Shown one piece after another: positions 51,406-59,067 of a stretch of 64,000 nt of DNA. Origin of the DNA: UBA1672 sp964351365 (GTDB lineage: Bacteria; Pseudomonadota; Alphaproteobacteria; Micavibrionales; Micavibrionaceae); the NCBI GenBank assembly GCA_964351365.1, contig CAYGNP010000001.1, positions 62,001 to 126,000 on the forward strand, given 5' to 3'. A program made the position numbers and the translations under genes. Numbering within the stretch: the first letter of the stretch is position 1; every line of letters begins with the position of its first letter. The notes beneath the pieces were generated by a model. The model had not been told where the DNA came from and did not search any database. It worked only from the letters and a program-made list of their open reading frames with translations.

Positions 51406-52539
51406 TTATGATAGGCGGCCTTCGAAATCTTTATAGCCGAAGGATTTGACCAGCTCGTAGCGCCCGTCTTCGTGAAGGATACCGATATCGGGCAGTGGCA
51501 CGCCGTTAAAGGTCGTGTTCTTTACACATGCATATTGCATCATGTCGGTGAAGATCAGTTTTTGACCGACCTGAAGGGGCTCATCGAAGCTGTAGGTTCC
51601 GATGACATCGCCGGTCATGCAGGTGTTTCCGCCCAGAATATAGCGGTGAGGCGCGTCCTGGCGCGCGCCTATAATCTGCGGCGTGTAGGGAACCTCCAGA
51701 ACATCGGGCATATGGGTGGAGGCGGAGGCATCGAGGATTGCAAGCTTTTCTGTGTGGTTGATGATATCCAGTACTGTGGCCACCAGATATCCGCCGTTAT
51801 AGACATGCGCTGCGCCCGGCTCCATGGTGATATCAAGGCCGAATTTCTCCCGCAGCTCGATGAGGGCTTTGATCAGTAATTCGCGGTCATAATCCGGGTG
51901 GCTGTAATAGTGCCCGCCGCCAAGATTAACGCGCTTGACGGTGTCCAAGGCAAAGCCGAATTCATGGGAGATATAGTGAATGAGGCGCACCGAATCATGC
52001 GCGAGGTTTTCGCAAAGATTATGAAAGTGGAGCAGATCAACTTGCTCCAGAACCTCCGGCGTAAGCTCTTCCTTATATACGCCAAAGCGGGAAGACGGGG
52101 CGCTCGGGTCGTAGAGGGCGGAGTTTTTGACCAGCGAGAGCTGCGGGTTTACACGCAGGCCAATCACGGCGTCTTTATGGCTGGCGCGCACAAGGGGGGC
52201 GAAGCGCCGGAGCTGCTCCACCGAGTTGAAATAGATGTGATGCGAATATTTGAGGATTTCTTTCAAATCGCTTTCAGTATAGGCGGGAGAATAGGTGTGA
52301 ACCTCTTTGCCGAAATGGGTCTTGCCCAGCCGTGCCTCATACAGGCCGCTCGCGGTGGTGCCGTCCAAATAATCCGCCATCATGGGGAAGACGGAGAATT
52401 GTGAGAAGGCCTTGGTGGCGAGCAGAATGTTCACCCCTGCCCGCTTTTTGATCTCTGCCGCTTTCTCGAGGTTGCGCTTGATTGCAATGATGTCGGCGAC
52501 GTAAGCGGGGGTGGTGATGGATTTTAAGACTTCTTTCAT
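51406..52539 (-). CDS. nspC: Carboxynorspermidine / carboxyspermidine decarboxylase
   Basis: This 377-residue PLP enzyme of the alanine racemase fold has TPAYVADIIAIKRNLE at the start, the PLP-lysine region NILLATKAFSQFSVF, SRFGVYKEEL, LHFHNLCENLAHDS, RVNLGGGHYYSHPDYD, EPGAAHVYNGGYLVATVLDI and LGGNTCMTGDVIG with the catalytic cysteine. These are NspC marks. It decarboxylates carboxy(nor)spermidine, completing the S-adenosylmethionine-independent triamine pathway. Its start overlaps the upstream GIY-YIG stop by 4 bp. Confidence 0.95.
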   Translation of the reverse strand: MKEVLKSITTPAYVADIIAIKRNLEKAAEIKKRAGVNILLATKAFSQFSVFPMMADYLDGTTASGLYEARLGKTHFGKEVHTYSPAYTESDLKEILKYSHHIYFNSVEQLRRFAPLVRASHKDAVIGLRVNPQLSLVKNSALYDPSAPSSRFGVYKEELTPEVLEQVDLLHFHNLCENLAHDSVRLIHYISHEFGFALDTVKRVNLGGGHYYSHPDYDRELLIKALIELREKFGLDITMEPGAAHVYNGGYLVATVLDIINHTEKLAILDASASTHMPDVLEVPYTPQIIGARQDAPHRYILGGNTCMTGDVIGTYSFDEPLQVGQKLIFTDMMQYACVKNTTFNGVPLPDIGILHEDGRYELVKSFGYKDFEGRLS

Positions 52540-52919
52540 TCCTTTATGCTTTCCTGATCCTTCGCTTTGCTCAGGATGACATTCCCTGTAGCGTCATTCT
52601 GAGGCGTAGCCGAAGAATCTATGGGAAATTGATAATTACATTGCGATAAATCTATCCAATCAGGATTTACACATTGTATGAGCATATCCTTCTTTTTCCT
52701 TATCCAGCCTTTAATTGCCTTTTCTCTTTTTATTGCATTTTCGGAATCTGAATATATTTCAAAATATACAAGTTTGTGACAATTGTATTTTTTCGTAAAA
52801 CCTTGATGCGTTCCGCTCTTATGTTCAAGAACACGTTTTTCAAGATTACTGCTGACGCCCGTATAAAGAGCAGTATTTTTAAAATTTGTCATTAAATACA
52901 CGTAGTAGCTTTTATTCAT
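52536..52919 (-). CDS. GIY-YIG nuclease family protein flanked by interspersed repeats
   Basis: This 127-residue protein has a single GIY-YIG domain: YYVYLMTN (first strand), LYTGVSSNLEKRVLEHKSG with the catalytic arginine, FTKKYNCHKLVYFE, and ENAIKREKAIKGWIRKKK with the catalytic glutamate. This is the UPF0213 / COG2827 type. The C-terminal 27 residues (from about residue 101, ending VILSKAKDQESIKE) are encoded by an inverted pair of the repeat family. The start codon is 3 bp from another repeat copy. The gene splits the carboxynorspermidine synthase-decarboxylase pair. The arrangement suggests a mobile or repeat-associated cassette. Confidence 0.9.
   Translation of the reverse strand: MNKSYYVYLMTNFKNTALYTGVSSNLEKRVLEHKSGTHQGFTKKYNCHKLVYFEIYSDSENAIKREKAIKGWIRKKKDMLIQCVNPDWIDLSQCNYQFPIDSSATPQNDATGNVILSKAKDQESIKE
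52556..52619. repeat. Inverted pair of the TCAGGATGAC / TCAGAATGAC repeat
   Basis: Arm 1 is 52556-52580 (GATCCTTCGCTTTGCTCAGG then ATGAC). Arm 2 is 52593-52619 in opposite orientation, with a 12-bp loop. It forms the 3-prime end of the GIY-YIG gene and extends to within 17 bp of the nspC start. Confidence 0.85.
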
Positions 52920-52922
52920 TTA

Positions 52923-52947
52923 GATTCTTCGCTTTGCTCAGAATGAC
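52923..52947. repeat. Single copy of the interspersed repeat upstream of the GIY-YIG gene
   Basis: GATTCTTCGCTTTGCTCAGA followed by ATGAC, 23 of 25 bases identical to the copies at 37.6-37.9 kb. It lies between the carboxynorspermidine synthase stop (52959) and the GIY-YIG ATG (52919). Confidence 0.9.
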
Positions 52948-52958
52948 AATTAAAGACA

Positions 52959-54203
52959 TCAAGCCGCTTTCTTCTCATATTTCGCGCGGCGTTCGGTGAG
53001 CTCGCCCAGGCCAGCGGGGAGTTCTTTCACGTGCCAAGGCAGGCCCTGTTTTGCGACTTCTTCCATAAAGGGGTTCGGGTCGAGCTGCTCGACGTTCCAT
53101 ACGCCTGGCTCCTTGCCCCATAGCCCTTTGGCCATCATGATTGCACCCGTTACGGGGGGCACGCCGGTGGTGTAGGAGACGGCCTGCGCGCCGACTTCTG
53201 CGTGGGTTTTGGCGTGGTCGCAGACATTGTAGATGAGAACGGTTTTTTCTTTGCCGTCCTTGAGCCCTGTAATCACGCAGCCAATGGATGTTTTGCCGGT
53301 GTAGCCATCGGCGAGAGAGGATGGCTCTGGCAGCAAGGTTTTGAGGAACTGGATCGGCACGATCTCGACGCCGTTATGCACCACGGGATCAATGCGGGTC
53401 ATGCCGATATTCTGCAGCACTTCCATATGTTTGATATATTCATCGCCAAAGGTCATCCAGAAGCGGATGCGTTTCAGGCCCTTGATGTTTTGCACGAGGC
53501 TTTCCAGCTCTTCGTGGTAGAGGAGATAGCTCGCCTTCTCGCCTACTTCGGGGTAGTCGATCATCTTGCGGAATTCGAGCGGCTCGGTTTCGATCCACTT
53601 GCCATTTTCCCAATATTTGCCTTTCTGCGTCACTTCGCGCAGGTTGATCTCTGGGTTGAAATTCGTGGCAAAGGCCTGTCCGTGATCGCCCGCGTTGCAG
53701 TCGATAATGTCGATATAATGGATTTCATCGAACAGGTTTTTCTGGGCGTAGGCGCAGTAGATGTTCGTCTGGCCCGGATCAAAGCCGCAGCCCAGAATCG
53801 CGGTAATGCCCGCTTTCTTGAAGCGATCCTGATAGGCCCATTGCCAGTGATATTCGAATTTTGCAACGTCGATTGGCTCGTAATTTGCGGTGTCCATATA
53901 ATTGGTATTGGTTTCCAGGCAGGCGTCCATGATGGCCAGATCCTGATAAGGCAGCGCCATATTGATAACCAGATCGGGCTTAAGCTTGTTGATGAGCGCC
54001 ACCGTATCGGCGACGTTATCCGCATCAAGGGCGGAGATAGTTATATCAACGCCAAATCTTTTTTTGATGTCTTTTTGGATGGCTTCGCATTTTGAGACCG
54101 TGCGGCTGGCGAGGTGAATTTTTGTGAAAATATCCTTATTCATGGCGCATTTTTTTGCGACCACGCTGCCTGCTCCGCCGGCGCCGATAATCAATATGTT
54201 CAT
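52959..54203 (-). CDS. Carboxynorspermidine / carboxyspermidine synthase (saccharopine dehydrogenase-like)
   Basis: This 414-residue NAD(P)H enzyme has the N-terminal Rossmann fold ILIIGAGGAGSVVAKKCA, INMALPYQDLAIMDACLE, NTNYMDTANYEP, GCGFDPGQTNIYCAYA and a C-terminal domain with TTGVPPVTGAIMMAKGLW. This is the carboxynorspermidine dehydrogenase (CASDH) pattern. It joins aspartate semialdehyde to putrescine or diaminopropane. It is the first gene of the minus-strand pair with nspC and diverges from agmatinase by 71 bp. Confidence 0.95.
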   Translation of the reverse strand: MNILIIGAGGAGSVVAKKCAMNKDIFTKIHLASRTVSKCEAIQKDIKKRFGVDITISALDADNVADTVALINKLKPDLVINMALPYQDLAIMDACLETNTNYMDTANYEPIDVAKFEYHWQWAYQDRFKKAGITAILGCGFDPGQTNIYCAYAQKNLFDEIHYIDIIDCNAGDHGQAFATNFNPEINLREVTQKGKYWENGKWIETEPLEFRKMIDYPEVGEKASYLLYHEELESLVQNIKGLKRIRFWMTFGDEYIKHMEVLQNIGMTRIDPVVHNGVEIVPIQFLKTLLPEPSSLADGYTGKTSIGCVITGLKDGKEKTVLIYNVCDHAKTHAEVGAQAVSYTTGVPPVTGAIMMAKGLWGKEPGVWNVEQLDPNPFMEEVAKQGLPWHVKELPAGLGELTERRAKYEKKAA

Positions 54204-54274
54204 AAGCCTGTCCTTTCGTTTTCGTGCCCCCTTTATAGAGTTGAAATGCCCTAAAAATCAAGTATAAGAAGAGA

Positions 54275-55159
54275 ATGATGGATTTTATGGAAGCAAAAGA
54301 CAGTTTTATGCGCCAGTGCGCCGATGATGCGCGCGCGGTGATTATCCCCTTTGGGCTGGAGGCCAGCGTGAGCTATGAAGGCGGCACGAAAAAAGGGCCG
54401 AAGGCGATATTGGATGCCTCGCCGGAGCTGGAATATTTTGACGAGGTGTTCTGGCGTGAGTGTTTTCGTGATTACGGCATCGCGACCCTTAAAGAGCCGA
54501 AGATTGAGAAGGATTTACCCGCCGCGCTCAGTCAGTTAGAGGCGATTGTTGCGGGGGTTCTTGAGGCGGGGAAATTTCCGCTTGTGATTGGGGGGGAACA
54601 TTCCCTGACTGCCGGTGCGATACGGCCCTTTGTGAAACGCCACGAGCAGTTAACAATCTTGCAGTTTGATGCGCATGCGGATTTGCGCGATGGCTATGAG
54701 GGTGAGCATTTCTCTCATGCGGCGGCGATGCGCCGGTGCTTGGATCATGATAATGTGCGCCTGGTGAGTGTGGGCATTCGCAATATTTCGGCGGAGGAAA
54801 TTCCGTTTTTGGCCACCGATTCGAATCGTATTGATATCTTTTGGATGAAAGACAGAAAAGTCTGGGATATCAACGATGTAGCGAGCGCTGTTGGCACGGG
54901 GCCTGTTTATATCACTTTTGATGTGGACGGGTTTGACAGCAGCCTGATGCCTGCCACCGGTACGCCGGAGCCGGGCGGCCTGTTTTGGAATGAGGTCATG
55001 GATATGCTGGATCTGGTTTCGCAAAATGCACAGATTGTTGGTGCGGATGTGGTGGAGCTTGCGCCGCGTAAGGGGCTGCATGCGTGTGATTTTGTCGCGG
55101 CGAAATTGTGCTATAAAATTATGAATTATGCGTTTAGAGCGCGTGTTCAAGCGTTCTAA
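54275..55159 (+). CDS. speB: Agmatinase (ureohydrolase)
   Basis: This 294-residue manganese enzyme makes putrescine and urea from agmatine. Metal ligands are visible in GGEHSLTAG, the DAHADLRDGYEG stretch, FDVDGFDSS and the SFEGTxY-like VELAPRK end. The start could be 54275, 54278 or 54287; GAAGAG lies close to the first. No arginine decarboxylase is in the window. Family members with other guanidino substrates exist, so agmatine is inferred from context. It ends 2 bp before the convergent lipoprotein gene. Confidence 0.9.
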   Translation: MMDFMEAKDSFMRQCADDARAVIIPFGLEASVSYEGGTKKGPKAILDASPELEYFDEVFWRECFRDYGIATLKEPKIEKDLPAALSQLEAIVAGVLEAGKFPLVIGGEHSLTAGAIRPFVKRHEQLTILQFDAHADLRDGYEGEHFSHAAAMRRCLDHDNVRLVSVGIRNISAEEIPFLATDSNRIDIFWMKDRKVWDINDVASAVGTGPVYITFDVDGFDSSLMPATGTPEPGGLFWNEVMDMLDLVSQNAQIVGADVVELAPRKGLHACDFVAAKLCYKIMNYAFRARVQAF

Positions 55160-55161
55160 TT

Positions 55162-56283
55162 TTAATAAACACCAATTTTGAGGTAAATTCCGCTTAAGGT
55201 CTGGAGTTGCTCTGTTTTTGCACGCAGCACGGCCATACGAGCGCTCTGCAGGCTGCCTTCAAGATCGAGAAGACGGGTAAAGGTTGCCTCGTTTTCCTTG
55301 ATATATTCTCGCAAGTTACCGAAGTCCTTCTCTTGTTTTTCAAGCGATTTTTTTAAAATATCGGCCTGCTCTTTCAGATGGGTATAGCGAACCATTTCCT
55401 GCTCCAGATCAAGCACATAGGACATGATATCGGCCTTAAACTCGTCAGGCATATTATCAAAAAGAATTAGAGATTGGACGCTTTGGCCTGGAATAATATG
55501 CCAGGACAGATCAGGATTAGCGAATATTGCATCATCGATCCCAAAAAAGGTATTTAAATTCATATCCGGGAATATTTTTTGGGTAATTTCGAATTGCGCG
55601 CGGGCGACTTTGACCTCTTTGGCTTCATTTAATATGTTCGATTTAGTCGATAATAGCGGATTTATATCCCCACGAGTAAGTGTCACAGGGGTTTTTAGAA
55701 TGTCTGCTATAAATTCAGGCAGAAGACGTGTCGATTCAGTGAGTTGCTCGCTCTGGTTTTTCTGTTTAATGCCCAGTTGCTCGATTTGCTTTTCAATTGC
55801 GGCGTTTTGTGCAAAGAAATCAGAAAGCCTTGGATCTTTATCCCGATTTTCTTTCGGTAAATCCACATGTGCCAGAACAGCCATGCGTGATTTAAGGCTT
55901 TGTTCTAAAATAGTTTTTTGGTTTTGCGCGTATCTGAACTTTATGTATGCGTCAATGACATTTGCGATCAGATCAAGGTTTTGGTCATGATAATATTTGC
56001 TCAGGGCTGCTTTTTGGGGCTTGCTGCCTTCGTCTTGATATGGTTCGTGTTTGCTTCTCGCATTCAGGCTTAGCGCGGCAGAGATAAGTTTATCCAAAAC
56101 CGGATCGCTGAAAAAGCTCCACCACGCGCCAAGTGCGTGATCGTTTTTTTCAAATTTCATTGGCTTAAAGACCACACGTACAGGATCAGGAGGTGCAGAT
56201 ATATCCTGTTTTTCCTCGGTAAATGTTACGCATGCCATCAAAGACACTATGCAGGTTACGCAGAACAAGAGACGCAAAAACAT
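55162..56283 (-). CDS. Eroded outer-membrane efflux (NodT-like) lipoprotein
   Basis: This 373-residue protein has a lipoprotein signal with lipobox SLMAC. The segment ALGAWWSFFSDPVLDKLISAAL matches the WWxxFxDPxLxxLIxxAL start of NodT-type channels. After that the long helices are present, but the first pair of beta strands and part of the helical hairpin (about 70 residues normally following) are missing. It is about 90 residues shorter than the neighbouring OMF of 466. The helical second repeat with VARAQFEITQKIFPDMN and a beta-like region remains. It may no longer form a channel, and the neighbouring system has its own full-length OMF. It is divergent from that gene by 206 bp. Confidence 0.72.
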   Translation of the reverse strand: MFLRLLFCVTCIVSLMACVTFTEEKQDISAPPDPVRVVFKPMKFEKNDHALGAWWSFFSDPVLDKLISAALSLNARSKHEPYQDEGSKPQKAALSKYYHDQNLDLIANVIDAYIKFRYAQNQKTILEQSLKSRMAVLAHVDLPKENRDKDPRLSDFFAQNAAIEKQIEQLGIKQKNQSEQLTESTRLLPEFIADILKTPVTLTRGDINPLLSTKSNILNEAKEVKVARAQFEITQKIFPDMNLNTFFGIDDAIFANPDLSWHIIPGQSVQSLILFDNMPDEFKADIMSYVLDLEQEMVRYTHLKEQADILKKSLEKQEKDFGNLREYIKENEATFTRLLDLEGSLQSARMAVLRAKTEQLQTLSGIYLKIGVY

Positions 56284-56489
56284 CGCTTTTTTCCTGTTTG
56301 ATATGATCTTTCAGCATAAAGGGACAGTGCGTAAGTGCAAGGGTAGAAGGTTAATAAGGCTTTTATATCTGTGAACATTTTTCATGACATAATTAAATGA
56401 CATAAATTTAATGTTTTGTGTATATTCTTTGAAAGGTTTTCTTCGCTACACTACGTATAATGTACGCCAGTTAAAATCTTAGGATACAC

Positions 56490-57890
56490 ATGATTAATCG
56501 CCTGACGCATATTATCTTTGTTGCTGTTTTTACGCCTGTTTTAGCGGGGTGTTTTTCAGTGACAGAGCGCAGTCCTTATGCAGGGCTTGATCTTTCGGCT
56601 TATAAAGATAAGCAGGCTGATCAATATTCCATCTTCTGGAATGAAGGCTGGTGGTCTGTTTATCAAGACGAGCAGCTTAACAGCCTCATGGCTTACGCTT
56701 TTGAAGAGAACCCTGATTTAAATCAGATCCGGGCGCGACTAAAACAGGCGCAGGCCGAAACACGCGCAAGCCGGTCGGTGCTTTTTCCGGCACTGGATGT
56801 CACAGGCGGGCGATCTGAGTTTGATGGGAATAATAACCTCGATTCAGAGTTTGATTTGCGCGGCGGAGCCAGCTTTGAGATTGATTTATGGGGTGAAAAC
56901 CGCGCGCGCGTTAAATCAAGAACGTTACTGGAGCGTGCAGCTCGCTATGATCTTTATGCCGGCGCAATTACGCTGAGTGCAAATATAGCGAATAACTGGC
57001 TGCAAATCCTGTCTTTGCGTGAACAGGAGGCGATTATCCGCAAGCAAATTGAGGTGAACAAAACCGTATTAGACCTTCAGGAACAACGCTTTGAGCGAGG
57101 CGGAGCGCGCGCACTCGATGTGCTTCAGCAGGAGGAAAATCTTGCGCGATCAGAAGCTCTGTTGCCTGATATTCTTGCCAATCAGCGCGTGGCAGAGAAT
57201 AATATTTCTATTCTTATTGGCCGCACGCCTAGTGAGACCGTCTTGATTGATGAAAAACTTTTGCCTGAGCCTTTGGATTTACCCCCCAGCGGCTTGCCTT
57301 CTCTCTTACTCGAAGACCGCCCTGATATTGAGGCCGCATGGTCGCGGCTGATCTCTGCAGACTGGGCGCAGCATGCTGCCTTTGCAGACAGGTTGCCGCG
57401 CTTTGATTTAAGCGCGAATTATACAAGCACGTCGGCGAGTCTTGGGAATTTGTTCGACACATGGCTTTTGGAACTTGCGGCCAGCGTGAGTGCGCCCATT
57501 ATTGATGGGGGCCGCAGGCGCGCTGAAGAGTTGCGTCAGGAGGCGATTGCTGATGAGAATTATTTCGCTTATCAGGGCACTGTTTTGGCTGCGGTTCAGG
57601 ACGTTGAAAACGCATTGGTCCAGAATCTCTATCAGGATAAAAAAATTTCGGCTCTTGGTAAGCAACTTGAGGCATCGCGAAAAACTTTGGAGCAGGCGCA
57701 GTTTAGTTATATTAACGGTGAAAGCGGTTACATTAATGTTCTCAATAGTTTGACAAACAGCCAAGGTCTTGAGTTGCAAATTGCAACCGAGAAACTTGTG
57801 CAAGCACAAAATCGCGTAAGTTTATATCGCGCGCTTGGCGGGCGCAGTTGGGCGGAGGTTCTCGTGAAACAGGATGTCAGTGATGAGTAA
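56490..57890 (+). CDS. Outer-membrane efflux channel lipoprotein (NodT/OprM type)
   Basis: This 466-residue protein has a signal peptide with lipobox VLAGC. It shows NodT features in both repeats: SIFWNEGWWSVYQDEQLNSL, NPDLNQIRARLKQAQAETRA, ALDVTGGRSEFDG strands, FEIDLWGENRARVKSRT, then the second repeat RPDIEAAWSRL, FDLSANYTS, APIIDGGRRRAEEL and GYINVLNSLTNSQGLEL. It is the outer-membrane end of the RND system encoded downstream, overlapping the adaptor gene. A TATAAT (56456-56461) upstream is a likely -10. Confidence 0.93.
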   Translation: MINRLTHIIFVAVFTPVLAGCFSVTERSPYAGLDLSAYKDKQADQYSIFWNEGWWSVYQDEQLNSLMAYAFEENPDLNQIRARLKQAQAETRASRSVLFPALDVTGGRSEFDGNNNLDSEFDLRGGASFEIDLWGENRARVKSRTLLERAARYDLYAGAITLSANIANNWLQILSLREQEAIIRKQIEVNKTVLDLQEQRFERGGARALDVLQQEENLARSEALLPDILANQRVAENNISILIGRTPSETVLIDEKLLPEPLDLPPSGLPSLLLEDRPDIEAAWSRLISADWAQHAAFADRLPRFDLSANYTSTSASLGNLFDTWLLELAASVSAPIIDGGRRRAEELRQEAIADENYFAYQGTVLAAVQDVENALVQNLYQDKKISALGKQLEASRKTLEQAQFSYINGESGYINVLNSLTNSQGLELQIATEKLVQAQNRVSLYRALGGRSWAEVLVKQDVSDE

Positions 57891-59067
57891 ATTCTCTATT
57901 CTATCCCGCGGAATAATTGTTGCTCTAATCCTTTGCGGGGCGGGGGCCATATCTTATCGTTTTATCAGTAATCCTGCCAAAACGGAGAAGACGGATGATA
58001 AGCCCTCTGCGCTGGTGAGTGTTAAAACTCTGCCTGTTGTGCTCGGCAATTTTCCGCTTGAGATCGAGGTTTTGGGGCTGGTGCGCGCGGCCAAAGAGAG
58101 TGTTTTAAAAGCGCAGGTTTCGGGTGAGGTTATCTGGACGGGGGATGAATTTATTCCAGGCGGTTTTTTTGAAAAAGATGCGCCGATTTTAAAAATTGAT
58201 CCGGCGGATTACGCATTAGATGTGCAGATGCGCAAGGCTGCGCTGGCGCAAATGCAGGCAGCGCTTAAGATTGAAAAGGGACAGCAGGATACTGCAAAAG
58301 AAGAGCTTGCGATGCTGAAGCGCAGCACGGGCAAAAAATTCGAGAGCACTGATCTGGCGCTTCGTAAGCCCCAGCTTGAGCAGGCGCAGGCGGATATTGA
58401 TTCTGCGCAGGCGGGGCTTGATATGGCAGAGCTGAATTTAGAGCGCACGACTTTGTCTGCGCCGTTTAATGCGATTTTGACTGCACGCAATACAGATGTC
58501 GGTAATATTGTCTCTTCGCAGGATAATCTTGGAACGCTGGTCAGTACGGATGAATACTGGATTGATGTTGATGTGCCGCTGGCCGATATCCGCTGGCTCG
58601 AGGTTCCGGGAAGCACAGCGGTGATTACCCTTGACGGGGGGCGCGGCGTGCGTAAGGGCCGCCTGATTAAAATGACGGGCACATTGAATGAACAAAGCCG
58701 CCTTGCAGGGATGATCGTCTCGGTTGCTGATCCGTTGCTGCGGGAGGATCATGATGAGGGTTTATACCCGCTGATTTTGGGGGATTATGCGCGCATTACA
58801 CTGGTTGGCAAGACCTTGAAGGATGCGGCGCGCATTGGCCAATCCTTCGTGCGCGGCGCTGATAAAGTCTGGTTGGAGCGGGATGGTAAACTGGTGATAC
58901 AAACCGTAGAGATTGTTCATAAAGACCGTGAGTACGCCTATATTACGCAGGGGTTGAAAGATGGTGATCGTCTGATTACATCGAATATTATAACGCCTGT
59001 CGATGGTATGAATATAAGTGTGATTGCTCCAAACGCCGCTAAAGAGAGCACCGATGGGACATTATGA
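57883..59067 (+). CDS. RND efflux periplasmic adaptor (membrane fusion protein)
   Basis: About 394 residues from ATG 57883, which has AGG nine bases upstream; ATG 57874 is the other option. It has an N-terminal membrane anchor, a lipoyl half-motif (AKESVLKAQVSGEVIW), an alpha-hairpin (about residues 105-185) with ALRKPQLEQAQADIDSAQAG, the second lipoyl half LERTTLSAPFNAILTARN, and a beta-barrel and membrane-proximal domain. Overlaps the OMF gene by 8 bp and the pump gene by 14 bp. It connects pump and channel. Confidence 0.94.
   Translation: MSKFSILSRGIIVALILCGAGAISYRFISNPAKTEKTDDKPSALVSVKTLPVVLGNFPLEIEVLGLVRAAKESVLKAQVSGEVIWTGDEFIPGGFFEKDAPILKIDPADYALDVQMRKAALAQMQAALKIEKGQQDTAKEELAMLKRSTGKKFESTDLALRKPQLEQAQADIDSAQAGLDMAELNLERTTLSAPFNAILTARNTDVGNIVSSQDNLGTLVSTDEYWIDVDVPLADIRWLEVPGSTAVITLDGGRGVRKGRLIKMTGTLNEQSRLAGMIVSVADPLLREDHDEGLYPLILGDYARITLVGKTLKDAARIGQSFVRGADKVWLERDGKLVIQTVEIVHKDREYAYITQGLKDGDRLITSNIITPVDGMNISVIAPNAAKESTDGTL

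Noticed and set aside
53202..54095. Plus-strand open frame of 297 codons
   Set aside because: It lies wholly inside the carboxynorspermidine synthase gene on the other strand, which has clear motifs; no ribosome binding site or family features.
56384..56405. ATGACATAA direct repeat upstream of the RND operon as an operator
   Set aside because: Two 9-mers spaced 13 bp in very AT-rich DNA; too weak without a regulator gene nearby.
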